This document shows, one piece after another, positions 46,185 through 57,792 of a stretch of DNA of 64,000 nucleotides (positions are counted from its first letter, which is position 1; every line of letters starts with the position of its first letter). A program made the translations under genes and the position numbers. The notes beneath the pieces were generated by a model. That model searched no databases. It worked only from the letters and a program-made list of their open reading frames with translations, and was not told where the DNA came from. Source of the DNA: Adineta steineri (Eukaryota; Rotifera; Eurotatoria; Adinetida; Adinetidae); NCBI GenBank assembly GCA_905250115.1, contig CAJNOI010000072.1, forward strand, positions 298,932 to 362,931, given 5' to 3'.

Positions 46185-47923
46185 ATTGTTTATAAAATGA
46201 AGATACAATTGTTTATGTATTATTTTTTTCTACAATTTTACGGCGCCGCCACTGGTCTATTACGTAGACAACTGGATCAATGATCTTCCAATCGTCATTT
46301 TTTTCTTTTTCTTTCTTCGTTCTTCCGCCCTCTGTTCGAAGGATTTAACATTTGTTTTTTCGGATAAGTTGTTATTTATCTCTTGGTAGCCTTTTTTTTT
46401 CAAAGGAAGAACTGAATCGAAAAAAAAAGAAAGAAACGATTCACAATTGAATTTTTTGCGATTTTGTTTATTTATTTATTTTGTATTTATTTCTTCAATC
46501 TTTAGTTTATTCATTCGAATAATTCTAGAATATTAATCAATGATTACATATCTGATAAAACGAATAATTAATGATAAATTATTCGAGATTTAAAGATTTT
46601 TAGCAGACTAGTAACTATGATTATATTCGCTTTTCTCCTTTCTTCTTTTCTTTTCTTGTCGACAGTAAGAGGTCAATCGTTTTGTTGAAACAGGCGTCGT
46701 TTGTATCGGCGTTCGACACGGCATGTTCTCTTTCGCGTTCTTTCCCCCTCCCATCACCATCCATTTTCCATCTTGCGAGAGTATAAGCAAGTAAACGAGC
46801 CAGCCAATTCAGAGTGCACACGATCGTACTTCTCTTTCATACCCATCAAGAAAAAGTATCGTCATTAGATAGCCCATTCATTGTTGTTATCTATGAAGAA
46901 GATATTTGATGAACTTATTCTTTTTTGTAATCAAATGTCTTAAAGACTTTTTATGCTAAGAAGATAAAGAGTAAGAAGATTATCGAATGCATGTGTATAT
47001 CCTCGTTAAAATAAGTTCAAAAACCTCTAGTCTAATTAGTTAATGCATGCAAATCTTTATTGAAAATTGTTTTTCTCTTTCTTTTTTCTTGTAATAACAT
47101 ACATATATTTATGTACATATGTACAACTAATGTTCATAGTCTATATTCAATCTGTATGCTTTCTTCTCCCTTTTCTTTCTTTTGCACGCTTGAGGAAACA
47201 AATCGTCACATTTCTCTACACGGTGTCGCTCGCATACTCAATGAGTCCCCTACATTCGTCATCGTATTCTGTTTCTTTACTCGACTATTCTTTCTTTAGA
47301 CTTCTGTCTACGTCGATCTTTTTCTGTGTTTGCCTCTATGCGTAGGTGTATGTGAATGTTGGCTTCTTTATTGCCATCATCGCAAAAACTACCTTCTTTT
47401 TTTTCACGCTTTAAGGTATATTTATATATATATACATACATACATATATATATTGTTGAGATATTCAAATTTTTCACGAAGTTCAAAGCGAATTATTGAT
47501 GAGATGATTATCATATCCTTTTTTTTTCTTTTATTATCCTGTACATTCTATTATGGAGCCAAATACCTTCGGTCGTCAGTAAATAAGAAACTTAGGTTTG
47601 ACCGAGACGACGACGGCAATGACGATGGAAAGAGACGGAGAGAGAGAGAGAGGAAAGAAAGAACGAAATTCCGTATTGAGGGATGATAGAAAGAGATGAA
47701 GGGTTGCTTACCACGTTAGTTGGCTGGTAGCCGCCCCGTTGAGTTTTACCCTTCTTGCTTGCTCTCTTACTGTTGCTGTACTGCACACACGCTCACAATA
47801 CAGGTACAATCACGCGGTGGCGATATTATCTTTAGAAAAAAGAAGAAAAAAAAAGAAATCTATTCGTTTATATTTTTTTTTTTCTTCAATATCTCATCTT
47901 TTTTTATGTTTTAGATATATATC
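46185..47923. other. 1.7-kb region between divergent genes
   Basis: T-rich and CT/GA-rich low-complexity sequence with (TA)n near 47420-47450. Many overlapping open frames (46608-46821, 47060-47345, 47330-47686, 47720-47942) on both strands lack splice support and recognisable content. Promoters for DJ-1 and the 152-aa gene are expected here. Confidence 0.5.
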
Positions 47924-50564
47924 ATGCTACGACAAATTTTAACAAAACAATCAATTAATCTATTTTCTATACGTTCAATTAATTTATGGTATGTATTATT
48001 GAATTATTTCATATTTTATTAATAATAAAAAAAATAAAAAGTTTTATTATATTAATAAACTGAAAATACTAAAAAAAAAATAAAATTCAAATAAACAAAA
48101 GAATTTCAGATAAAATATCATGTCGAACAAACGGCCCTTATCACCAGAATCAAATAATAATTTAACCAATGACAATACTGTACGTTCATTAAAACGTTTA
48201 AAACTTCATTCTATTGTACAAGAACTACGAAATGAAGAAGCTAATTTAGTTCTACTAAAAAAATTACGTGCTTGTCAACAATTAGCAGTACGATCAAATA
48301 CTACTCCAACAACAACAACAAATGGTTTTCATCCAACAGCAACACGTATTCCAACTAATAAACCAACAACACCTATACCTCCAACAATAAATTCTTCTTC
48401 AACATCATTATCACGTTCGTCTCTTCAACAATCACTACCATCAGCAACACGTAAACCATCATTAAATTCAATAAATCCTCCATTACTAACTAAAATTCCT
48501 ACGCCAATACCATCCAAACCATCGCCAACTCTTCATTCACTTGAAGAACGTAAAACACAAGCGAAAAAAGCGTTACGTACTCAACTTGAACGTGATCTAT
48601 TAAATATTCCATCACCAAAACCTTTAATACAAGATATTTTATTTATACCAAATCCAACTAGTCTAGAATTTCAACCATATATTGGTCTTGAAGATGTTGT
48701 ACAATGTTTATATGAATTACAAACCGATCGTCAACGTTTACCACAACGTTTTACTGATCGTGCACAAATTGAAGAACCACATATATGTGAACATTGTGGT
48801 ACAGATTTTACAATACGTTGGTGGAAACATTTAAATAATAATCAACAAATTAACATCTTATGTGATCGTTGTAAAAAACAAGTTACACGACGAACATCAA
48901 AAACAGAACATTCAACATTATTAAAAAATGTTTTTGTTTCAGCAATGGAACAAGAAAAAGAAATTGAAAAAACATTTCAAACACTTATCAAACAACAACA
49001 AAAGAATGCATCGCGTTCAATACCATCTTCAGCATCATCATCATCGTTAACATCATCAACAACAACACCTTCTAAAATAATGACTAATAATAATCGTTCT
49101 ATACCACCTACAATGACATCTAATAATATTAATAATAATAACAATATTCATCATAATCATCAAAAATCTAAAACGAAAACATCTTTACCACAAGCACAAA
49201 ATTTTGCTACAAAACTTTCCCAACAACCTATATCATCAGCAACAAATGCAGCAAGAAAATCTAATGTTATTATATCACCGCAAATGAATCTAATGAATAA
49301 TATTCGATCGGTACAGCACAATAAAACACCTATGCCTGCACATCAACAACAACAATTACAACAACAACTACAACAGCAACAGCAACAGTATCATCGTAAT
49401 GCAACTGCCTTATCACAACAAACAAAAATGAATCAAATGGTTAAAATGCCTAAAACTGCTGTACGACAACAACAATCAGTTGTATCATCTCGTCCTATGT
49501 ATCCACCAACAAGTGGTCTCATTCCATCTTCTACTATTCATCCTCCAATGGCATCATCAACTAATATAAGACCAACAGCAACTAAACGACGAACACTTCC
49601 TACAGTTAATATGAAATAAAAAAAAAAGCAGAAAAAAAGAATTCAATAAATAATTATATTTATGCGTATGCATGATCTCAAACATTGACAACATATATAT
49701 GTTTTTTCTCTAGGATAATTTGTACTCTCTGTTTTCTTTTTTCTTTCGGTTTCCTTTCTTCTGCTTATGTGTGTGTCTATGTATCTTTTGTGGTGCAAAA
49801 AAGAATAATCTTATGTATTAAAAACTAAAAAAAGAAAAACAGCTGGATAAAAAAAGATTTAGTTACATGATTCTTATTTATGTATATATCCATGTATTTC
49901 TATTAGGAGTGGTTCGAAAGCGGCGGCGGCATTAGTATTTGTGGCTAATGGTTCAGAAGATACTGAAGTTGTAGCTACTGTCGATATATTACGACGAGGT
50001 GGTATTGATGTTAAATTATGTAGTGTCGAAAAAAACGATAAGAAACCATTAATATGTGCTAACAATATTCAAATATTGCCTGATTTACATATAGACGATG
50101 TTCAAGGACAACAATTTGATGCAATTATTATACCTGGTGGTAAATATCATTCTTTATGAAAAGAAAGAAAGAAAAATCCTATATTTTTATTTTTAGGTAA
50201 TAAAGGTACAGAAACAATTGCATCATGTAAACAAGCAGGTGCTATTCTCCTTGATCATTATAAAACAAATAAAATAGTTGCAGCTATTTGTGCTGGTCCA
50301 TTGGCTTTAAGTACACATTTATATGATGCAGATAAAAATATACGTAAACATGATATAACATGTTATCCTGATGTTGCTAATTCACTTAAAAATAAATTTA
50401 AATCAATAAATTTAAATGAACGTGTTGTTGAAAGTATAGTGAATAATCATCATGTCATCACTAGTCAAGGACCAGCAACAGCAATAGAATTTGGTTTAAA
50501 AATTTTATCACGTCTTACTGATGATAAAAAAGCTGAAGAAATACGTAAAAAAGTACTTGCTTGA
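47924..50564 (+). CDS. PARK7: DJ-1/PARK7 with putative mitochondrial leader exon
   Basis: Exons 47924-47988, 49907-50139 and 50197-50564 make 221 aa. Exon 1 encodes MLRQILTKQSINLFSIRSIN, basic, without acidic residues and amphipathic, like a mitochondrial presequence; it joins in phase (TG|G). Exons 2-3 are the DJ-1 core: ALVFVANGSEDTEVVATVDI with the conserved Glu, IIIPGGNKGTETIA, and the nucleophile elbow VAAICAGPLAL containing the active Cys. The residue at human His126 is Tyr here (TCYPDVA). DJ-1 family members are oxidative-stress sensors and deglycase/chaperone-type proteins. Exon 2 has no in-frame ATG upstream of the core, so a separate first exon is required. The first intron (1,918 bp) contains the whole p66 gene. 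Confidence 0.85.
48120..49619 (+). CDS. GATAD2: NuRD subunit p66 (GATAD2A/B-like), nested in DJ-1 intron 1
   Basis: 499 aa, one exon, same strand as its host gene. Conserved region 1 (about 22-58, SLKRLKLHSIVQELRNEEAN then LVLLKKLRACQQ) is the coiled coil that binds MBD2/3. After a Thr/Pro/Ser-rich linker comes the second conserved region: KKALRTQLERDLLNIPSPKP, FIPNPTSLEFQPYIGLEDVV, and the GATA zinc finger C223-x2-C226-x21-C248-x2-C251, then KTEHSTLLKNVFVSAMEQEK. The C-terminus is low-complexity with polyQ and polyN. p66 links MBD and CHD4 modules of the NuRD chromatin-remodelling complex. A gaatttcag acceptor lies 10 nt before the ATG. Confidence 0.92.
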   Translation: MSNKRPLSPESNNNLTNDNTVRSLKRLKLHSIVQELRNEEANLVLLKKLRACQQLAVRSNTTPTTTTNGFHPTATRIPTNKPTTPIPPTINSSSTSLSRSSLQQSLPSATRKPSLNSINPPLLTKIPTPIPSKPSPTLHSLEERKTQAKKALRTQLERDLLNIPSPKPLIQDILFIPNPTSLEFQPYIGLEDVVQCLYELQTDRQRLPQRFTDRAQIEEPHICEHCGTDFTIRWWKHLNNNQQINILCDRCKKQVTRRTSKTEHSTLLKNVFVSAMEQEKEIEKTFQTLIKQQQKNASRSIPSSASSSSLTSSTTTPSKIMTNNNRSIPPTMTSNNINNNNNIHHNHQKSKTKTSLPQAQNFATKLSQQPISSATNAARKSNVIISPQMNLMNNIRSVQHNKTPMPAHQQQQLQQQLQQQQQQYHRNATALSQQTKMNQMVKMPKTAVRQQQSVVSSRPMYPPTSGLIPSSTIHPPMASSTNIRPTATKRRTLPTVNMK

Positions 50565-50702
50565 TATTTCATCATTCTTTTTTTTTTGTTCTTCCATATA
50601 TATATATAATCTAGCATTTGTTAGTTTTATTTAATCAAGTAAAAATAAAATAAAAAAAAACAACAAGATTTTTTCTTCTTTTTGCATGTTCTAGATTATA
50701 AA

Positions 50703-51239
50703 ATGACTTCAAATCGATATGAAATTAGTAATGAAATATATATTGACAATTTATTAACCGAGAATGATATTCCTTCATTAGTTAAATATTTAAATAATCC
50801 TACAATATACGCCAATACATCGCATATACCTCAACCATATACAATAAAAGATGGAGAAAACTTTCTTAGTGCAATAAAATCGAATTTAGAACCGACCCTA
50901 TTTTTTAATATTCGTTTAAATGAAACGGATGAAATGATAGGTGGATGTGGTCTTCAAAGTTTGATTAAAAATGATAGGATAGCAGAAATTGGTTATTGGT
51001 TAGGTGAACCATATTGGGGTCGTGTTTTTATGTCTAAAGTAATAGGAAAAGTCATTGAAATAGGTCAAATTCAATGGAAAAATTTAGTTCGTATTGAAGC
51101 ACAAATATTTACTTGGAATAATGGATCAAGACGAGTTGTAGAAAAATGTCATTTTGCTTATGAAGGTCTTTTACGTAAACGAGTCCATAAAAATGGACAA
51201 GATATTGATGTTTATTTGTATGCATACATTATTGAATAA
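50703..51239 (+). CDS. GNAT-family acetyltransferase, RimJ/RimL-like
   Basis: 178 aa, no introns. The pattern is that of the RimJ/RimL (Acetyltransf_3) group: LTENDIPSLVKYLNNPTIYA, YTIKDGENFLSAI, FFNIRLNETDEMIGGCGLQS, IGYWLGEPYWGRVFMSKVIG, IEAQIFTWNNGSRRVVEKCH and FAYEGLLRKRVHKNG. Usual members put acetyl groups on protein N-termini or small amines; the target is unknown. Single-exon structure and resemblance to bacterial and fungal enzymes make horizontal origin possible. A gttctag acceptor lies 8 nt before the ATG, and the gene begins 138 bp after DJ-1. Confidence 0.88.
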   Translation: MTSNRYEISNEIYIDNLLTENDIPSLVKYLNNPTIYANTSHIPQPYTIKDGENFLSAIKSNLEPTLFFNIRLNETDEMIGGCGLQSLIKNDRIAEIGYWLGEPYWGRVFMSKVIGKVIEIGQIQWKNLVRIEAQIFTWNNGSRRVVEKCHFAYEGLLRKRVHKNGQDIDVYLYAYIIE

Positions 51240-51355
51240 TTGAAATGAAATTTTATTTGATTTTATAAGTATTCCAGATTGTTATTTTTTGTTTTGTTTT
51301 TCTTTCAGATTATTATTATTTGTTTTGTCTTTTTGTTAGATTGATCTATAAGAAA

Positions 51356-52307
51356 ATGTTCTTTTGTAAGTTCAGTTATAATTCATACTAATATATTTTA
51401 CATACAAATAAATATAATATGCTAATATATAGATAAGATAGTTAGTAATTATTCTTATTGAACAAGAACAAATATTTAGAGAATTGAAGATGGTCATGAT
51501 CATGTGAATTGAGACTATAAAAAAAAAGAACAGGGACAAAGTCACTAATGATACGATAGAAAATAGATTCGTATAATAATTACTCATACTATTGCGTAAG
51601 TAGAATGTGTTCGTCAATTTTCACGCCAAATCAGTTATTTACCTTTATATATGATAAAAACAAAAATGCACTCTTAATCATTACAGGAAAATTTTATAAA
51701 ATTATTTTTTTTGTTAGGTTTTCAACAAGTATTCATTCTGACATGCTGTGTTTTTTTCCTATTTTTGTGTTTACTCAGAGATATTCTAGTCGATGTTTAT
51801 CTGTTAAGCAGAATATTGATTAAGCGAAGAGTAGAATATGAAAAGTCTTAGATGTTATTCCTTCGTAATCAAGACTCAAGAATCAAGTAGTAATATTACA
51901 GAATCCTCATCATTACTATAAACAGATATATTGTAAGAAGCATAAGTATATATATATATATATATAAATATATGTATGAGTTTTCTATTTCTTTTTCAGG
52001 TCCTCGTTGTGGTAATATGCTATTTGTAGAAGAAGGTGATCGATGCAATCGATTAGCATGTAACACATGTCCATATATATGTGATCTTGTAACTAAAATA
52101 ACTGAACGACAATATACACGTTTAAAACCAGTTGATGATGTTCTTGGTGGTACAGCAGCATGGGAAAATGTTGATAAAACAGAAGTAACATGTCCAAAAT
52201 GTGCTTATACAAAAGCATATTTTATGCAATTACAAACGCGTTCAGCTGATGAACCTATGACAACATTTTATAAATGTGTACAATGTGGTCATCGTTGGAA
52301 TGATTAA
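51356..52307 (+). CDS. POLR3K: RNA polymerase III subunit RPC10
   Basis: I assign a 10-nt first exon (51356-51365, ATGTTCTTTT followed by gtaagt) joined to 52000-52307. This gives 105 aa that begins [17 protein letters not shown], restoring the first Cys of the N-terminal zinc ribbon (family start MLLFCPxCGN; human 108 aa). The rest is diagnostic: [40 protein letters not shown], and the C-terminal TFIIS-like ribbon [39 protein letters not shown], holding the catalytic-type QTRSADEP loop for transcript cleavage. The 634-bp intron is long for this genome and holds a (TA)n tract near 51945-51975. A ttgttag acceptor lies 16 nt before the ATG. Confidence 0.9.
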
Positions 52308-52669
52308 AACATACATACATATATGAGAACAACAATAGATGTCACTATTTGTAAGATTGATTAGTTTTGATGTTTGATTTATTATATAAAAATAATAAAA
52401 AAAAAGATCCTAGTTAAATTACATTCTTCTTTTTTTTATCTATTGAGAAATATTAAAATGAAAATATAATCTTAAGGTTGACATTTATATTTTATTGGTT
52501 AAAATCATCCGATCGTTTAATTGTTGAACATACACACCGTATGAGAGAGTAACAACTGACATTGTCAATTAATTTGTTCGTCTATTTGCTTTCCAGATTA
52601 TTCAAACGAATATCTATGACATACAATCATTTGTATCTACTGTCCTAAATAGAATATTATTATTCCTTC
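52308..52669. other. Spacer between POLR3K and the Src-like kinase
   Basis: 362 bp, AT-rich; a tttgctttccag acceptor shape ends about 74 nt before the kinase ATG. No gene seen. Confidence 0.5.
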
Positions 52670-54658
52670 ATGGGAAATCGAAATGGTTCGCGTCGAAAAC
52701 AACGTGAAAAAGTTTATCAAGATCCTGACTATCGTATTAATGATCCAAGACGTCAACTACCACAAGATGGTAGTATGAATCGAAGACAAAATCCACCACC
52801 TTCAGTTGGTTACCCTCTGCCGTCAAATGGTTCAAGAGACAATCAACCGACTAATAATTATAATAGACAAAACCCAAGTAAATACATTGATTTTTCTTTT
52901 TATTATTAATTTTTCTTCTTCTTCTTTCAAGATAAATTAATCTATGTGGCTAATTATGATTTTAACGGTACGTCAACAACTGGTGAATTAAGTTTTCGTA
53001 AAGGTGATAGATTAGAAATACTTGATAGATATACGTAAGTATTCTTTTTCTTTCTTTCAAATACATATAAAAGATTTTCTTTTATAGTTATAATGATTGG
53101 TGGCAAGCAAAAAATTTACGAACAAAACAACTTGGTTATGTACCAGCAAATTATATATCAGCAATAAATGATTTAACTGCATACGAGTATGTTATAAATA
53201 GTTGAAAAGAATGTATATATGTACATGTTTAATCTAGATGGTATTTTACTGAAACAAATCGTCGTGATGCTGAACGATTTCTCGAACAACCACATAATGG
53301 AAAAGGAACTTTTTTAATTCGACCTTCGGATACAAATCAAGGTATAGTATTTGTACTATATATTCCTCATAATGATTTAAATATTATTTTTTTCTTTTTT
53401 TTCTTTCTTCTGAAGGTCAAGAGTCATTATCTGTTCTTGATTTAAGTAAAGATAAACATTTTCATGTTAAACATTATCGTATACGTCGAACTGATGAAGG
53501 ATATTATTATATAAGTAGTAGAAATACATTTCCAACATTACAACACCTTGTTGATCATTATCGAGGTAAATATATATATATATATAAAAGAAATTTATAA
53601 TCTATACGAAATTTTATTTTTCTAATAAAGCAAATGTTGATGGTCTTTGTTGTTTATTAACACGTGCTTGTCGTAAAATTGAACCAACTGTTCCAATTGA
53701 TCGACATGGTTTATTAGAATTAGATCGTTCACAATTATCACGTACGGAATTACTTGGTAGAGGAAATTATGGTGAAGTTTTTAAAGGCAAATATGGTCAA
53801 CGTGATGTAGCTATTAAATGTATGAAAACTGATAATAAAAGTCGTGTATGTAATGTCGATAAATTTCTTGATGAAGCTAAAATTATGAGAGATCTACAAC
53901 ATAAAAATATTGTACGTTTATATGGTGTATGTACAAATGAAGAACCTATATTTATTGTAACGGAATTTATGTCAAATGGTTGTTTATTAAATTATTTACG
54001 TGATGGAGCAGGAAAAAATATGAAATTTAAAACTGTACTAGATTTTGCTGCACAAGTAAATAATTCGGAAAAAAATGTTTTCATCTAAAAAGAAGATTTT
54101 ATTTAGATTGCAAAAGGTATGGCTTATCTTGAACAAAAACGATATGTGCATTGTGATTTAGCTGCTCGAAATATTCTTGTTGGAGAATTAGATGTTGTGA
54201 AAATAGCTGATTTTGGTTTAGCTAGAATTCTTCAAGGTGGTCGTTTACAGGTTGATCGTGAATCTCAATTTCCAATTAAATGGACAGCACCAGAAGCTGC
54301 AACTAAAAAAGAATATACAACAAAATCAGATGTATGGAGTTTTGGTATTTTACTTTATGAATTAATAACACATGGTTCAAATCCATATCCTGGAATGTCG
54401 AATAATGAAGCACTACAATCAGTACTTAATGGTTATCGAATGCCGAAAGTAAAATGATTTATTTGTAAGTAAAAAAAACAAACACAATCGTTTTCTTTTT
54501 TTTAGCCAAATGAGTGTCTTGATCATTATTATCAAATCATGTTTTCTTGTTGGCACGAAAATCCTGATAATCGACCAACATTTGAAACACTTTATATGCG
54601 TTTTGATGAATTTATGATACAAGCTGAACCAAGCTACAGAGAAGTAAATTATATTTAG
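52670..54658 (+). CDS. Src-family-like SH3-SH2-tyrosine kinase, non-RD
   Basis: Eight exons (52670-52877, 52932-53034, 53088-53186, 53238-53341, 53416-53565, 53631-54055, 54107-54448, 54506-54658) give 527 aa. The N-terminus [10 protein letters not shown] fits N-myristoylation plus a basic patch. SH3 covers [20 protein letters not shown] to [10 protein letters not shown]2 covers [31 protein letters not shown] and GLCCLL. In the kinase domain the Gly loop is GRGNYGEVF, the VAIK lysine is K284 and alphaC Glu is E303; catalytic loop H378-C379-D380-LAARN; D398-FG; TAPEA. The usual HRD Arg is Cys, and no Tyr occurs between DFG and APE, so the Tyr416 equivalent is Leu410. A tail Tyr (Y521, six residues from the end) matches Src Tyr527/530. 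Membrane-linked tyrosine kinase with altered activation control. Confidence 0.93.
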
Positions 54659-56356
54659 AAATTATTATGAGAATAAAATATATTTAGAAATTTCATTTGA
54701 AATACACGAAAACATAGTTATTTATTTTCAGTTCTATTATATTTAGAACTCCTATGAAAATCGATATTGAACTACTAATATCATATATCTTATATAAGTA
54801 AAGATATTATTCAAATCGATCTATCATAGTCTTCTTTAATTATTGTATTTTTCTAATCTATTTATTCGAGTAGACTAATGCTTTATTTATATATTGTAGA
54901 AAATATTTTTACCAAGTCGTAGGATAGTCAAATCTTCATTTGATAAAACAATACCAGGATTTTTCAGTAGAAAGTGCTTCTATTTGACATTTTAATTAGA
55001 AAAATAATAATTTCAGTTACTGCGATATTCCCCCTTTTGAACCTACATCAGACTGTAATGTAGATGAAGCTACTATTCTTATAAATATGATAACATACAT
55101 TTATCTATCAACTGTGTATATAAATATCATGATAGTCGAAAGACTAAATATGCTTATTAACTCGTCAATATCCTTCACATCGTAGGCGTAAGGTCTTCAT
55201 TATACATGACATTTTATTTTTATAACTAATAATGAAGACGTAATTCAAAGACATATCTACTATATATATATCTAATAAATTTGTTTTTCTATTTAGACGT
55301 GATCTATTTTCAATGACACCTGACCCTTCCGAACCTATCAGATATGTTTACTTAACAAAACTGATAGACAATCGACACGCCTTATGAACGAGTTCTTTTT
55401 TTCTTCTGCTACACTACTCTCATTTACTTCCGTACACATATCTATATCTTTTTTTTGTTTGTCATTTGTCTTCTTTTTCATATGTCTATCTAACATTTGA
55501 TTCCATCCTGTTTATACTTTGATATCAACAGTGAATACTATTTTCTTTCCTTCTTCTTCTTCTTCTCCTCTCTATTAATTCAATTAAATAACACTCTTGC
55601 CTTCTCTTGATACTTTTTGTTACTACGCAAATTCGTCTATTTCGTTTATCTTTTGCACATTTCTATACTTGTCCTCGAACAGTTTACTAGTATCGAAATA
55701 TTGACCAAAAGATAAAACGAACATGTGTTTATCTCTAATTATTATGGATCGTTTTTTTTTTGTTGGATTTTTTTATCGAAAAAAATCCAATCGAGTTCCA
55801 ATGTTTGTTCTTCTTGTCTATATATGTCACAAATTACAAAACACTAATTTTGTGTGCAATTGTTCTTGTATGTGTGTTTATTGTTGTTGCTGTTAGCTTT
55901 TTTTTCTACACATCATCCATCCATGCATTTGAATACACATCAAATAAAAAAAATCCTTAATAATCTTTTTACAAAATACGACTTTTTTTTATTCTTATAT
56001 ATATATTGTTTTTTTTTCTTACGTAAATGAAAAATAATCCAATACACTAATATTGAAAAATAATTCGTAAATTCTTTTAAGTTGATTTGATTTTCTTCAT
56101 AACTACAGAAATTAATCTCGTTTATTTGTTATTTTTCAAAAAAATAAATGAGATTGTTTGTCTATAAATATTCTCACGACAAAACTAACAGCACATCTAA
56201 TGTTTCAATATTTTTTTTTATTCATTCATAATTGTTGTTTGATCTTATATTTATATTTACTTAATTTATTCTAAAAGTTTCAATTTTATGGAATGAAAGT
56301 TTTTCTTAAATTTCTACATATTATTTATTTTGACTCGAGAAGTATATATCCTATAA
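54659..56356. other. 1.7-kb intergenic region between convergent genes
   Basis: AT-rich and T-rich sequence, CTT/TTC runs near 55550-55570. No splice-supported frames; the open frame at 55760-55960 is low complexity. Confidence 0.5.
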
Positions 56357-57792
56357 TTATGAGATATTTAGATTATTATTTGTTGAAAAATTTTCAAAAT
56401 ATTGTGAAATATTTGGTGTAGTATAGATAGCAGCATGTTTCTGTTGATATGATGAAGACGTAAATGATCCTGATATATGATTGAATGGATTTATAGTTTT
56501 TTGTGCGGATAAGAATAGATCAGAAGTTTGATCATTTGGAACAGGTGCCAATGGCATTGATTGTGTTGGTATATGATAAGAAGTAGTTGTACCTTTAATA
56601 ATACGTTTTCTTGTTTCACGTACGTCGGATATTTGTTGATCTTTAGTAAGAGAAGCTGCGTGTGAAATAAACGGTAGTTGTTTTGTACGTGTAGAATTGA
56701 TTCCATATTGAGCATAAGCTTGGGTATGATTAAATGGTTGTTGTAATGCATCGTTATCATTCTCATTAGGAAAATGTGAAAATCTTTCACTTTCTTTATA
56801 TGCTAAACCTTTATGAATAAATTTTGGTTTTGGTATTGATCGAATATTTGGTAATACTTGTCGTTTATGTTTTATTGAATCTTCAGTAGTATGTTGATTA
56901 TGTTTGAGTATTGATTTCTGTCCATTATCTCTGTTGATAGTAGATGTACGATTTTTAAATTCATTATTAAGTGTTATCATTTTTGAATTTGTAACTGTTT
57001 GTAAATGTGCTCTTCGATCGTTATCAATTCGTTCTTTAAAAGATTTTCGAGTTTTATATGTCGATAATATTCCATTTGATAGACCATCATCTGTTTTCCT
57101 TGTCGATGGAATACTATTCGTGGAAGCAGATCTTAGAGATTTTGAAAGTGATCTAGGACGATCACTGTCAAGTTGTTGTACTTGAATTGGAGAAAAATAT
57201 ACATTACCATTATAACCTCGCCAAACCTAGAAAAAAAGTAAGAGTTCAATCCGTTTTTGATTCTATTGAAAAAATCAATGGATTTTCGTTTATGAAATTG
57301 AATTTTTTCAATACTAACTGGAAGTGGATCTAATGGAAAAGGACATTTTTGTTTGAGATAACGAACTGGAGGATGTAAAACACCAAATCCTGGTGGTGGA
57401 TCACTTGAACCAAGTATAGCAGTTACATCTTCATTCAATCTATTTTGACGAGATTCTTCCATTGTCTGATGAAACATCGTAGCATAATCGTACACTGCTT
57501 TTGAAACAGGTTTTTGTACATGATCATCAGTTTTAACCGATGATGAACTGTCAATTGGTCTATTACAAGAAAAAATAACACCTTAAGTTTTTTTCACCTT
57601 TCTCTTTTCTTACATTCTATTTTTAACATCATCAATACTTTCAGTATTTAGTGTTAAAATTGATGGTAGTTCTTCAATTTCATGATTTTTTCGTTGTGTA
57701 TTATCTGATGATATGACGTCAATATCTATATCATTGGAATTCGAGGGTTTGACTTGTTTTTTATGAATTATTTCTTTATTATTTTGATTCAT
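56357..57792 (-). CDS. Unrecognised 429-aa disordered protein
   Basis: Exons 57614-57792, 57319-57559 and 56357-57226 join in frame to 430 codons. A central block is the most conserved-looking part: KAVYDYATMFHQTMEESRQN, DPPPGFGVLHPPVRYLKQKC, then FPLDPLP joined to VWRGYNGNVYFSPIQVQQLD. The remainder is basic and low-complexity (Ser, Asn, Thr, Lys), consistent with an unstructured cytoskeletal or ciliary adaptor; I do not know the family. A tatatctag acceptor lies 1 nt before the ATG. It is divergent from METTL15 with 244 bp between starts. Confidence 0.7.

Noticed and set aside
47060-47942. Cluster of short hydrophobic and basic frames before DJ-1
   Set aside because: T-rich and GA-rich low complexity on both strands; only the DJ-1 leader exon at 47924 has splice and phase support.
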